Assembly (NCBI RefSeq): GCF_040361255.1
Contig: NZ_APNG01000007.1
Location: forward strand, 136,608-200,607
Source: Salinisphaera sp040361255
Lineage (GTDB): Bacteria; Pseudomonadota; Gammaproteobacteria; Nevskiales; Salinisphaeraceae
Length of the DNA stretch: 64,000 nucleotides
Reading direction: 5' to 3'
The notes under the pieces are model-generated. The model was not told the origin of the DNA. It ran no database searches and worked only from the letters and a program-made list of their open reading frames with translations. The position numbers and the translations under genes are program-made. Positions 1 to 12,387 of this stretch are shown piece by piece. Position 1 is the stretch's first letter. Every line of letters starts with the position of its first letter.

Positions 1-865
1 CGACATGATGGCGTAGTGCATCGACCGCCTCCTGGGCCTGGATGCGTGCACTGGCGACCAGTTCGAGGATGGGCGCAAAGCCGTCGTCGATTTCGGCCAG
101 ATCGCCCACCAGGCGCTCGGCGCTGCCGAGCTGGTCCATCGCCGCGCCTTCCTCGGCTTCGTACAGCAGGGCGAGCGCGCGCTGGCCATCGCCGATGAGC
201 CGCTCGGCACTGGCCAGGCGGCGGTGCTCGGCTTCCAGCTCGTCGAGTTCGTCCGCGCCCAGATCCAGCGCTTCGAGTTCGCTGACCTGATAGCGCAGCA
301 GGTCGATACGCATGGCGCCGGCGTCGTCGACCTGTTCGATGGCCGCGATCGCGGCCCGGGTTTCGCGCAGGGTTTCGGCCGCCTTGGCGACCGCTGTGAG
401 CGCGTCGCCGTGCTCGCCGTATTCGTCGAGCAGATCGCGCTGGGCGCTGCGCCGCAGTAGCGACTGATGCGCATGCTGGCCGTGGATATCGACCAGGCGT
501 TCGCCAAGCTCGCGCAGCTCGCGTGCGGGCATGGGCGTGCCGTTGATCCAGCAGCGACTGCGGCCTTCGCTGGCGACCACGCGCCGGATCAGGCATTCGT
601 TGTCGTCATCGAGCTCGTGTTCGGTCAGCCAGGCACGAGCGGCCGGGGCATCGTCGAGCACGAAGCGCGCGCTCACCTCGGCGCGTTCGGCGCCTTCGCG
701 TACCGCCTGGGCATCGGCGCGATCGCCAAGAATCAGATTGAGCGCATCGACCAGAATCGATTTGCCGGCGCCGGTTTCGCCGGACAGCACGGTCATGCCG
801 GTATCGAACTCGACATCCAGCCGGTCGATGATCGCGAAATTGCGAATGGTGATTTCAGCCAGCAT
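1..865 (-). CDS. recN: DNA repair ATPase RecN (partial, C-terminal part outside window)
   Basis: SMC-like ATPase acting in double-strand-break repair. About 288 codons are visible reading leftward; the gene runs off the window at position 1, so the C-terminal signature and Walker B regions are missing. The N-terminus reads MLAEITIRNFAIID and is followed by a Walker A motif GETGAGKS at about residues 29-36, the RecN pattern. An Arg/Ala/Glu-rich coiled-coil stretch follows. The ATG at 865 shares one base with the nadK stop (TGATG), so the two genes form a translationally coupled pair. The nadK-recN order is usual in gammaproteobacteria. Confidence 0.93.
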   Translation of the reverse strand, partial: MLAEITIRNFAIIDRLDVEFDTGMTVLSGETGAGKSILVDALNLILGDRADAQAVREGAERAEVSARFVLDDAPAARAWLTEHELDDDNECLIRRVVASEGRSRCWINGTPMPARELRELGERLVDIHGQHAHQSLLRRSAQRDLLDEYGEHGDALTAVAKAAETLRETRAAIAAIEQVDDAGAMRIDLLRYQVSELEALDLGADELDELEAEHRRLASAERLIGDGQRALALLYEAEEGAAMDQLGSAERLVGDLAEIDDGFAPILELVASARIQAQEAVDALRHHV

Positions 866-1758
866 CAGGAATACGCCAGTTTCTGACCGCGGCCCCACTG
901 CAGCTTGTTGCGCAGGATATTGAAGTAATCGTAGCCGCACGGATGGATCAGCTTGAGATCGTGTTCGCCACGCCGGATATGCACGCAATCGCCCGCGCCC
1001 AGCGGCTGGCTGACCTGGCCGTCGCTGGTGAACAGCGCCGCGCCGTCGAGCGTATCGGCCACGCGCACTTCGATTTCGTGATCGGCATCGACGATCAGCG
1101 GTCGATCGGAGAGCGTATGCGGACAAATAGGGACCAGCGCCAGCGCATTAAGCGCGGGATGCAGCACCGGCCCGCCGCCGGATAGCGCATAGGCGGTCGA
1201 GCCGGTGGGCGTGGCCACCACCATGCCGTCGGCTCGGTGGTGGCTGATGAAGGCGCCGTTCATATAGGTGTCGAAATCCAGCACGCGGGCAAAGGCCTGG
1301 TTGCGGATCACGCATTCGTTGATGGCCGGATACAGATCGGGCTGCAACTGGCCATCCGCGCGCTCGATTTGCGCTGCAAGCATGAGGCGGGATTCGGCAA
1401 TGTACTCGCCGGCAAAGATCTCGTCGAGCGTGGCGCTCATGTCGGCCGGCAGTACGTCGACCATGAAACCCAGACGGCCGAGGTTAACGCCCAGAAGCGG
1501 CGTGCCGGACGCAGCGGCCGCGCGCCCGGCATCCAGCAGCGTACCGTCGCCACCGACCACCACCACCAGATCGCAGCGTTCGCCGAGCTGATCGCGCGGG
1601 CAGGTTTCGACCTGTTCATGCGCGCTGGCGTGGCTGTCGTCCAGCAGCACGCGCTTATCGCGCGCCTGTAGATCGGCGATCAGATTTTTCAGGGTCTGGC
1701 GTACGCCATCGTCGTGTTTCTTGGCCAGGATGCCGACGGTTTCGAACTGTTGCGCCAT
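865..1758 (-). CDS. nadK: NAD kinase
   Basis: Cytoplasmic kinase that phosphorylates NAD+ to NADP+ using ATP. The 297-residue product has the family motifs: GGDGTLL in the N-terminal nucleotide-binding domain, LGRLGF shortly after, an NE pair (INECVIRN), and ATPTGSTAYALSGGGP in the C-terminal domain. An in-frame ATG lies 14 codons upstream (1800), but the start at 1758 (MAQQFETVGILAKK) matches the usual N-terminus, so I chose it. The gene is divergent from grpE and overlaps recN by one base downstream. Confidence 0.95.
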   Translation of the reverse strand: MAQQFETVGILAKKHDDGVRQTLKNLIADLQARDKRVLLDDSHASAHEQVETCPRDQLGERCDLVVVVGGDGTLLDAGRAAAASGTPLLGVNLGRLGFMVDVLPADMSATLDEIFAGEYIAESRLMLAAQIERADGQLQPDLYPAINECVIRNQAFARVLDFDTYMNGAFISHHRADGMVVATPTGSTAYALSGGGPVLHPALNALALVPICPHTLSDRPLIVDADHEIEVRVADTLDGAALFTSDGQVSQPLGAGDCVHIRRGEHDLKLIHPCGYDYFNILRNKLQWGRGQKLAYS

Positions 1759-1846
1759 GCGCGTGCCTGCGGCCTGCCGGGAAGTCGATCGCGTAAGCAT
1801 TCACGCCTTGCACGACAATTTCAACGAAAACCGGCGACATCGCACG

Positions 1847-1874
1847 CTTGAAATGGCGCCAGCCAGCCCAATGG
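1847..1874 (+). promoter_or_regulatory. candidate sigma-32 (heat-shock) promoter of grpE
   Basis: CTTGAAA at 1847-1853 and an imperfect GCCCAATG at 1866-1873 with a 12-nt spacer resemble the sigma-32 elements CTTGAAA and CCCCATNT. They lie about 70-95 nt upstream of the grpE start. The -35 is perfect, the -10 weak. Confidence 0.5.
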
Positions 1875-1942
1875 TGAGGGCAGTCACGCCGGCGCAGGGC
1901 GTATCTGGCCGGCACCGTCCAACAAGCGGGGATTTGCAACAC

Positions 1943-2572
1943 ATGAGCCAGGACGAAAAACACAGTACACCGCACGGCGAAACCGATTCCGCGGCCGAAA
2001 ACACGCCGCAGCCGGATGTGGAAGCGGTGCAGACCGGTAGCGAAGACTTTGTCGACGCCGGCGAGACCACGGCCGACAGCATTTCGGAAACCGACGAGCT
2101 GCAGGCCGAACTCGACCAGGCACGCGCCGAAGCCGAGCAGTATCGCGACCAGGCCGTGCGTGCGCATGCAGAGATGGAAAACGTGCGCAAGCGCGCCCAG
2201 CGCGACGTGGAATCGGCGCGCAAATTCGCGATCGAGAAGTTCGCCTCGGAACTGCTGGGCGTGCGCGACAGCTTGGAATTGGGCTTGAAGGCCGCCGAGG
2301 AACAAAGCGGCGATTACGACAAGCTCAAGGAAGGCATGGACATGACCGTGCGCATGCTGGCCACGAGCATGGAAAAAGTCGGCATCGAAGCGATCGACCC
2401 GAAGGGCGAAGCCTTCAATCCGGAATATCACGAGGCGGTTTCCACCCAGCCCAGCGAAGAGCTGGCGCCCAATACCGTCGCCGAGGTGATGCAGAAGGGC
2501 TACACGCTCAACGGCCGGGTGTTGCGTGCGGCGATGGTGGTCGTGGCCAAGCCCGCCGGCGGCGATTCATAA
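1943..2572 (+). CDS. grpE: Nucleotide exchange factor GrpE
   Basis: Co-chaperone that releases ADP from DnaK. The product of 209 residues has an acidic disordered N-terminus (about 1-50), a long Glu/Arg/Ala coiled-coil dimerisation helix (about 50-100), then the family signature NPEYHEAVSTQPS and a C-terminal beta domain ending TLNGRVLRAAMVVVAKP. The open frame extends upstream to 1721, but MSQDEKHS at 1943 gives the normal length. It heads grpE-dnaK-dnaJ, with heat-shock-type promoter elements upstream of both grpE and dnaK. Confidence 0.95.
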   Translation: MSQDEKHSTPHGETDSAAENTPQPDVEAVQTGSEDFVDAGETTADSISETDELQAELDQARAEAEQYRDQAVRAHAEMENVRKRAQRDVESARKFAIEKFASELLGVRDSLELGLKAAEEQSGDYDKLKEGMDMTVRMLATSMEKVGIEAIDPKGEAFNPEYHEAVSTQPSEELAPNTVAEVMQKGYTLNGRVLRAAMVVVAKPAGGDS

Positions 2573-2607
2573 GCGCGCAAAAATCCGGCGCATAAAGGGG
2601 CGGGGCG

Positions 2608-2636
2608 CTTGAAAACATTCGCATCGCGCCCCAAAT
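2608..2636 (+). promoter_or_regulatory. sigma-32 heat-shock promoter of dnaK
   Basis: CTTGAAA at 2608-2614, 14-nt spacer, CCCCAAAT at 2629-2636: seven of seven and seven of eight matches to the E. coli sigma-32 consensus, with the right spacing, about 60 nt upstream of the dnaK ATG. Confidence 0.85.
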
Positions 2637-2697
2637 CGATTGTCAAGTCAAGTTTTAAAGACGCTGCCAATGCAGTGCGAAGTAGAGGGAATTAAAC

Positions 2698-4641
<1,944 letters not shown>

Positions 4642-4665
4642 TCCGCTCGATCGGATAGTCCTACT

Positions 4666-4699
4666 GCCGGGGCAGCGCCAGTCGTTGCCCCGGCGTTTT
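4666..4699 (+). terminator. dnaK-dnaJ intergenic hairpin / attenuator
   Basis: Nine-base-pair stem GCCGGGGCA (4666-4674) with TGCCCCGGC (4686-4694), an 11-nt loop, and GTTTT after it. Probably a partial terminator that lowers dnaJ expression relative to dnaK. Confidence 0.7.
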
Positions 4700-4721
4700 C
4701 GGTTGTAAAGGTCAAGGATTC

Positions 4722-5858
4722 ATGGCGAACCGCGATTACTACGAAATCCTCGGCGTGTCGAAGAGCGCGTCGAAGGACGAAATCAAGAAAGCCTATCGCC
4801 GGCTGGCGATGAAGAACCATCCGGACCGCAACCCGGATGACGCCGATGCCGAAGCGCGTTTCAAGGAGGCATCGGAAGCCTACGAAGTGCTCTCCGACGA
4901 CCAGAAGCGCCAGACCTATGACCAGTTCGGTCATGCCGGGCTCGGCGGCGCTGCGGGCGGCGGCGGCTTCGGTGGTGCCGGTGCTGGCGGTTTCGGCGAT
5001 ATCTTTGGCGATATCTTTTCCGACATCTTCGGCGGCGGCATGGGCGGCGGCCGTCAGCGTGCCTCGCGCGGCGCCGATCTTCGCTACGATCTGGATTTGG
5101 ATCTGGAAACCGCCATCGGCGGCGACACGGTCGAAATCCGAATTCCCACGCTCGAGCAGTGCGACGCCTGCGACGGCAGCGGTGCGGAGAAGGATTCGCC
5201 GGTCGATACCTGCCCGACCTGTCAGGGCGTCGGTCAGGTGCGTATCCAGCAGGGATTTCTGTCGATCCAGCAAAGCTGCCCGGACTGCCACGGCAGCGGC
5301 AAGAAGATTCGCAATCCCTGTCGCAAGTGCGGCGGCGAAGGCCGGGTGCAGTCGTCCAAGACGCTGTCGGTCAAGGTACCGCCGGGCGTGGACAACGGCG
5401 ATCGCATCCGCTTGTCCGGCGAAGGCGAAGCCGGCGAAATGGGCGGGCCGTCGGGCGATCTGTACGTACAGATCAACGTCAAGCCGCATGAGTTTTTCGA
5501 GCGCGACGGCAACAACCTGCACGCCAATGTGCCCGTCGATATGATCACGGCCGCACTCGGCGGCGAAATCGACGTGCCCACGCTGGATGGCAAGGTCAGC
5601 CTGCGTATCCCGGCCGAAACCCAGTCGGGCAAGACGTTCCGTCTGCGCGGCAAGGGGGTGCAGTCGGTACGTACCTCCGCGCCGGGCGATCTGCTGTGCA
5701 AGGTATCGGTGGAGACGCCGGTCAACCTCAATGCCAAGCAGAAGAAATTGCTTGAAGAGCTGCGCGAAAGCCTGGAAACCAGTGGGCGCAGCCATAGCCC
5801 GGCGACCAGCTCCTGGCTGGACAAGGCCAAGCGTTTCTTTAACGAACACCTCGGCTGA
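4722..5858 (+). CDS. dnaJ: Molecular chaperone DnaJ (Hsp40)
   Basis: J-domain co-chaperone that stimulates the DnaK ATPase and delivers unfolded proteins. 378 residues with every type-I module: J domain with HPD (NHPDRNPD), a Gly/Phe-rich linker (about 75-115), four CxxCxGxG zinc repeats (CDACDGSG, CPTCQGVG, CPDCHGSG, CRKCGGEG) and the C-terminal substrate-binding beta domains. It starts 80 nt after the dnaK stop and is followed 29 nt later by dapB. Confidence 0.97.
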   Translation: MANRDYYEILGVSKSASKDEIKKAYRRLAMKNHPDRNPDDADAEARFKEASEAYEVLSDDQKRQTYDQFGHAGLGGAAGGGGFGGAGAGGFGDIFGDIFSDIFGGGMGGGRQRASRGADLRYDLDLDLETAIGGDTVEIRIPTLEQCDACDGSGAEKDSPVDTCPTCQGVGQVRIQQGFLSIQQSCPDCHGSGKKIRNPCRKCGGEGRVQSSKTLSVKVPPGVDNGDRIRLSGEGEAGEMGGPSGDLYVQINVKPHEFFERDGNNLHANVPVDMITAALGGEIDVPTLDGKVSLRIPAETQSGKTFRLRGKGVQSVRTSAPGDLLCKVSVETPVNLNAKQKKLLEELRESLETSGRSHSPATSSWLDKAKRFFNEHLG

Positions 5859-5887
5859 GCCAGCCGAGCAAAAAGGAAGGTGACGTC

Positions 5888-6700
5888 ATGACCACACGTG
5901 TGGCGATTAACGGCGCCGCCGGGCGCATGGGCCGGGAACTGATCATTGCCTGTCAGCGCAATGATGCGCTGACCCTGGTGGCGGCTTTCGAAGCCCCCGA
6001 CAGCCCGGCGATCGGCCAGGATGCCGGGCGCCTGGCCACGGGCGAAGACCTCGGCGTGGCGATTGCCAGCGCCGATGATCGCGATGCCTCGGCATTCGAT
6101 GTGCTGGTCGACTTCACCCGGCCCGAGCCCTGTCTGGCGGCACTCGCCGACTGTGTGGCGGGCAATGCGGCCATGGTCATCGGCACCACCGGTTTTGATG
6201 ACAGCCAGCTTGCCCAGCTCGACGAGGCGGCCTCCAAGATCGCGCTCGTATTCGCGCCCAACTTCAGTGCGGGCGTGAACTTGACGCTGAAACTGCTTGA
6301 AAAGGCAGCGAAAGCGCTGGGCGACGATTTCGATATCGAAGTCATCGAGGCCCATCATCGCCACAAGGTCGATGCGCCCTCGGGCACCGCACTGCGAATG
6401 GGCGAAGTGCTCGCCGATGCCACCGGGCGCGATCTTGACGATTGCGCGGTGTATGCGCGTCAGGGCCATACCGGCGAGCGCGAGCGTGGCAGCATCGGTT
6501 TTCAGACCATTCGCGGCGGCGACATCGTCGGCGAGCATACGGTGCTGTTTGCCGGCGAGGGCGAGCGCGTCGAGATCACCCACAAGGCGTCGTCGCGTCA
6601 GACATTCGCCGGCGGGGCGATGCGCGCGGCCGCCTGGGTCGCCCAGCAGCCGGCCGGGCGCTATGACATGAACGACGTGCTGGGGCTGTCTGCCGACTAA
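5888..6700 (+). CDS. dapB: 4-hydroxy-tetrahydrodipicolinate reductase
   Basis: Lysine/diaminopimelate pathway enzyme that reduces hydroxy-tetrahydrodipicolinate with NAD(P)H. 270 residues with the N-terminal Rossmann motif VAINGAAGRMGRELI, the VIGTTGF region, and the active-site signature EAHHRHKVDAPSGTAL. An AGGAAGG ribosome site lies just upstream. The dnaJ-dapB-carAB order is shared with pseudomonads and relatives. Confidence 0.97.
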   Translation: MTTRVAINGAAGRMGRELIIACQRNDALTLVAAFEAPDSPAIGQDAGRLATGEDLGVAIASADDRDASAFDVLVDFTRPEPCLAALADCVAGNAAMVIGTTGFDDSQLAQLDEAASKIALVFAPNFSAGVNLTLKLLEKAAKALGDDFDIEVIEAHHRHKVDAPSGTALRMGEVLADATGRDLDDCAVYARQGHTGERERGSIGFQTIRGGDIVGEHTVLFAGEGERVEITHKASSRQTFAGGAMRAAAWVAQQPAGRYDMNDVLGLSAD

Positions 6701-6705
6701 GGAAA

Positions 6706-6735
6706 CTGGCCGCGGGCCATTCAAGCGGCTATAAT
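6706..6735 (+). promoter_or_regulatory. candidate carA promoter
   Basis: A perfect TATAAT at 6730-6735 preceded, after 18 nt, by the poor -35 CTGGCC (6706-6711). It would give a leader of about 65-70 nt before carA. No PyrR or ArgR site is evident to me. Confidence 0.45.
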
Positions 6736-6808
6736 CCGGCGCCGCCTGCGCCCGACTTCGTTTCGCGAATACCGGTGCGTCCCGAATCCACGAATCCTGG
6801 AGGCCCTG

Positions 6809-7936
6809 TTGCGCCCCAAAGCTGTGCTCGCGCTCGAAGACGGTAGCCTGTTTCACGGTCGTGCAATCGGTGCTCTCGGCACCACGGTGGGTGAGGTCGT
6901 ATTCAATACGGCCATGACCGGCTACCAGGAGATCCTCACCGATCCCTCCTATCGTCAGCAGATGGTCACGCTGACGTATCCGCATATCGGCAATACCGGT
7001 GCCAACCCCGAAGACATCGAGTCGGACCGCGTACAGGCGGCGGGTCTGATCATCCGCGAAGTGCCGCGCGCGCAAAGCAACTGGCGCGCGCGCAGTGGTC
7101 TGATCGAATATCTCGAAGACAACGGCGTGGTGGGGATCGGCGATATCGATACCCGTCGCCTGACCCGCGTGCTGCGCGAAAAAGGCGCCCAGAACGGTTG
7201 TATCGTCGCCGGTGACGATATCGATGTAGACGAAGCGATCGCCCAGGCGCGCGCGTTCGCCGGCCTGAAGGGCGCGGACCTCGCGGCCGATGCCGGCACC
7301 ACCGAAATCTACGAATGGCGCGAGCCCAGCTGGGTCGGGCCCAACGATACGCACGCGCCGGCGCCGCCCACCTACCATGTGGCGGTCTACGACTACGGGG
7401 TAAAATACAACATCCTGCGCCGGCTGGTGGATTGCGGCGCGAAGGTCACGGTAGTGCCGCCGCGTACGCCGGTGGCCGAGGTGCTGGATATGGGCGTCGA
7501 TGGCGTGCTGTTGGCCAATGGCCCAGGCGATCCGGAGCCGCTGGATTACGCGATCGCGACCTGCCGCGAGCTCATCGAGCGGGGCTTTCCCACGCTGGGT
7601 ATCTGTCTGGGTCACCAGATCCTGGGGCTGGCCGCCGGTGGCAAGAGCCTGAAGATGAAGTTCGGCCATCACGGCGCCAACCATCCGGTTCAGGATATCG
7701 ACAGCGGCGAAGTGCTCATCACCAGCCAGAACCACGGCTTCGCCATCGACGAAGCCAGCCTGCCCGAAACCGCGCGGGTCACCCATCGCTCGCTGTTCGA
7801 TGGCTCGCTACAGGGCATCGAAATCGTCGGCAAGCCGGTGTTTTCGTTCCAGGGCCATCCGGAAGCCAGTCCCGGCCCGCACGACGTGGCCCCCATCTTC
7901 GATCGCTTCATGCGGGCGATGGAAAGCCATCGGTAG
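6809..7936 (+). CDS. carA: Carbamoyl-phosphate synthase small (glutaminase) subunit
   Basis: Class I glutamine amidotransferase subunit supplying ammonia to CarB for arginine and pyrimidine synthesis. 375 residues with the N-terminal CPSase_sm domain and a C-terminal GATase domain: nucleophile Cys266 in GICLGHQ, His350/Glu352 in QGHPEAS. Translation starts at a TTG, chosen because GGAGG at 6799-6803 lies five bases before it and the sequence then matches the family start (RPKAVLALEDGS). Its stop abuts the inverted repeat of the GxxExxY insertion. Confidence 0.96.
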   Translation: MRPKAVLALEDGSLFHGRAIGALGTTVGEVVFNTAMTGYQEILTDPSYRQQMVTLTYPHIGNTGANPEDIESDRVQAAGLIIREVPRAQSNWRARSGLIEYLEDNGVVGIGDIDTRRLTRVLREKGAQNGCIVAGDDIDVDEAIAQARAFAGLKGADLAADAGTTEIYEWREPSWVGPNDTHAPAPPTYHVAVYDYGVKYNILRRLVDCGAKVTVVPPRTPVAEVLDMGVDGVLLANGPGDPEPLDYAIATCRELIERGFPTLGICLGHQILGLAAGGKSLKMKFGHHGANHPVQDIDSGEVLITSQNHGFAIDEASLPETARVTHRSLFDGSLQGIEIVGKPVFSFQGHPEASPGPHDVAPIFDRFMRAMESHR

Positions 7937-7970
7937 TCCGCAAATCAACGCGAATGAGCGCAAATGAAAG
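7937..7970 (+). repeat. left inverted end of GxxExxY insertion
   Basis: Begins TCCGCAAATCAACGCGAATG and continues with a third CGCAAAT unit: three direct subrepeats with a 10-bp period (one helical turn). The start codon of the GxxExxY gene (7964) lies inside it. Confidence 0.85.
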
Positions 7971-8347
7971 ACAATATTTCAAAGCGTGTCATTGGTTGTG
8001 CATTTACGGTGAGCAATCAGCTTGGTTGCGGTTTCCTGGAAAATGTTTACGAGAATGCGCTGGCGATCGAGCTTCGCGACCAGCGCATCGAGTTCGAACG
8101 GCAAAAGGCGCTCAAGGTTTATTACCGTGGTGTGGTGATCGGCCAATACGTCGCGGACATCGTGGTCGCGCAATGTTTGATCATCGAGATCAAGGCGTTA
8201 GCGTCAATCACGTCGACTCATGAAGCGCAGCTTATGAATTACCTGCAGGCGACGGGTATTACGGTCGGCCTGCTGTTGAATTTTGGTACACAACGTCTCG
8301 GCGTGAAGCGCATTGTTAAGTCGCACGACGACTCTTCGCCGATCTGA
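7964..8347 (+). CDS. GxxExxY protein, PD-(D/E)XK nuclease-like
   Basis: 127 residues, the usual family size. The defining motif GFLENVY is at 23-29 (Glu26). Further PD-(D/E)XK-type residues are present: Asp65 in QYVAD, the ExK pair Glu75/Lys77 in IIEIKAL, and a QLMNYL helix at 89-94. The nuclease core therefore looks intact. The family (PDDEXK_3 type) is widespread, sporadic and often multicopy, with no settled function. The gene has no Shine-Dalgarno of note, and both ends lie in or against the flanking inverted repeats. It splits carA from carB without a visible terminator, so it is probably read through with them. Confidence 0.85.
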   Translation: MKDNISKRVIGCAFTVSNQLGCGFLENVYENALAIELRDQRIEFERQKALKVYYRGVVIGQYVADIVVAQCLIIEIKALASITSTHEAQLMNYLQATGITVGLLLNFGTQRLGVKRIVKSHDDSSPI

Positions 8348-8381
8348 CTTTTATTTGCGCTCATTTGCGTCAATTTGCGGA
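8348..8381 (-). repeat. right inverted end of GxxExxY insertion
   Basis: Reverse complement reads TCCGCAAATTGACGCAAATG and continues with a third CGCAAAT unit; 30 of 34 positions match the left end. It ends 10 bases before carB and so forms its immediate upstream region. Confidence 0.85.
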
Positions 8382-8391
8382 CAAGTGATTT

Positions 8392-11616
<3,225 letters not shown>

Positions 11617-11623
11617 TTCAGGC

Positions 11624-11662
11624 GCGGCGCAGCGCGCGTGTTCGCGCGTTGCGCCGCCTTTT
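11624..11662 (+). terminator. carAB intrinsic terminator
   Basis: A 15-bp stem with one G-T pair (11624-11638 with 11643-11657), a TGTT loop, then CTTTT. It lies just after the carB stop and separates it from ectA. Confidence 0.9.
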
Positions 11663-11742
11663 CAGGCCCCGGCGATCTTGCGGCGATCGGGTGATCGGTT
11701 GGGCGCAGGCCGGGGCGGGCCGAAAAAAATCGGCGAACCCGT

Positions 11743-11748
11743 TATAAT
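11743..11748 (+). promoter_or_regulatory. -10 element of the ectABC promoter
   Basis: A perfect TATAAT with no recognisable -35 at 16-19 nt. A GC-rich tract and a run of seven A precede it. A strong -10 with a weak -35 is common at osmotically induced promoters. Initiation about seven bases downstream would give a leader of only about 11 nt before the proposed ectA start. Confidence 0.6.
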
Positions 11749-11765
11749 GCGCACAAACCAAAACT

Positions 11766-12320
11766 CTGACTGAAGCCATTAGCGACCAAAATTCTGCAAA
11801 CGACGTCCGGTTTCGTCCGCCTCGCAAGGAAGACGGTGCCGGTATTCTTCGCCTCGTGCACGATCTCGGCGTGCTCGATGTCAATTCGGCCTACGCCTAT
11901 ATGCTTATCGGCGAACACCACGCCGATACCAGCGTAGTCGCCGAGATTGACGGCGAACTGGTCGGGTTCATCACCGCCTATATCCTGCCGGCGCACCCCG
12001 ACATAGTATTCGTCTGGCAGGTGGGTGTGGCCGAAGCCGGTCGCGGACGCGGTCTGGCCACGCGCATGCTCTTCGAAATCCTCGCGCGCGACGCCTGCCA
12101 GAACGTGCGCTATCTGGATACCACCATCGGCCCCAGCAACGAGCCTTCGATCGCCTTGTTCCGCGGTCTTGCCCGTCGTCTGGATACCGACGTTGCCGAA
12201 AGCGAGCTGTTTTCCAGCGAAATGTTCGGCGATTTCGACGACGAGCCCCACGAGCCGGAAATCCTGTTTCGGATTGGCCCGTTCGACCGCGCCCGCGTGC
12301 TTTCGCAGCACAGCGAATAA
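11766..12320 (+). CDS. ectA: L-2,4-diaminobutyrate N-acetyltransferase (ectoine synthesis), start uncertain
   Basis: GNAT-fold enzyme that acetylates diaminobutyrate, the second ectoine step. The body is clear: VRFRPPRKEDGAGILRLV, LDVNSAYAYMLIGEHH, and the acetyl-CoA loop VAEAGRGRGLATRML. The start is odd. The frame is closed by a TAA at 11745-11747, and between there and residue V31 (GTG 11856) no in-frame ATG, GTG or TTG exists. A GTG 11856 start would delete the first strand and helix of the fold. The best candidate is CTG 11766 (184 residues); ATT 11778 is an alternative. No Shine-Dalgarno precedes either. Order ectABC is canonical. Confidence 0.9.
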   Translation: MTEAISDQNSANDVRFRPPRKEDGAGILRLVHDLGVLDVNSAYAYMLIGEHHADTSVVAEIDGELVGFITAYILPAHPDIVFVWQVGVAEAGRGRGLATRMLFEILARDACQNVRYLDTTIGPSNEPSIALFRGLARRLDTDVAESELFSSEMFGDFDDEPHEPEILFRIGPFDRARVLSQHSE

Positions 12321-12387
12321 GATCGCCAGGCCGCTTGCCATACGGCCGCCGCTCACCGATTATCCGAGCAAAAGCTCAGGAGCAGTT

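Larger units (their letters stand above)
7937..8381. mobile_element. 445-bp GxxExxY insertion between carA and carB
   Basis: A discrete cassette bounded by 34-bp inverted repeats that match at 30 of 34 positions. It begins one base after the carA stop and ends 10 bases before the carB ATG. Its only content is the GxxExxY gene. Each end is made of three direct 10-bp subrepeats of the form CGCRAATNRR. I see no clear target duplication and no transposase, so mobility is inferred from the end structure and from two non-coding copies with the same ends at 16.6-17.0 kb. Confidence 0.7.

Noticed and set aside
11747..11773. ATG 11747 as ectA start
   Set aside because: It is in another frame, stops after eight codons, and overlaps the -10 element.
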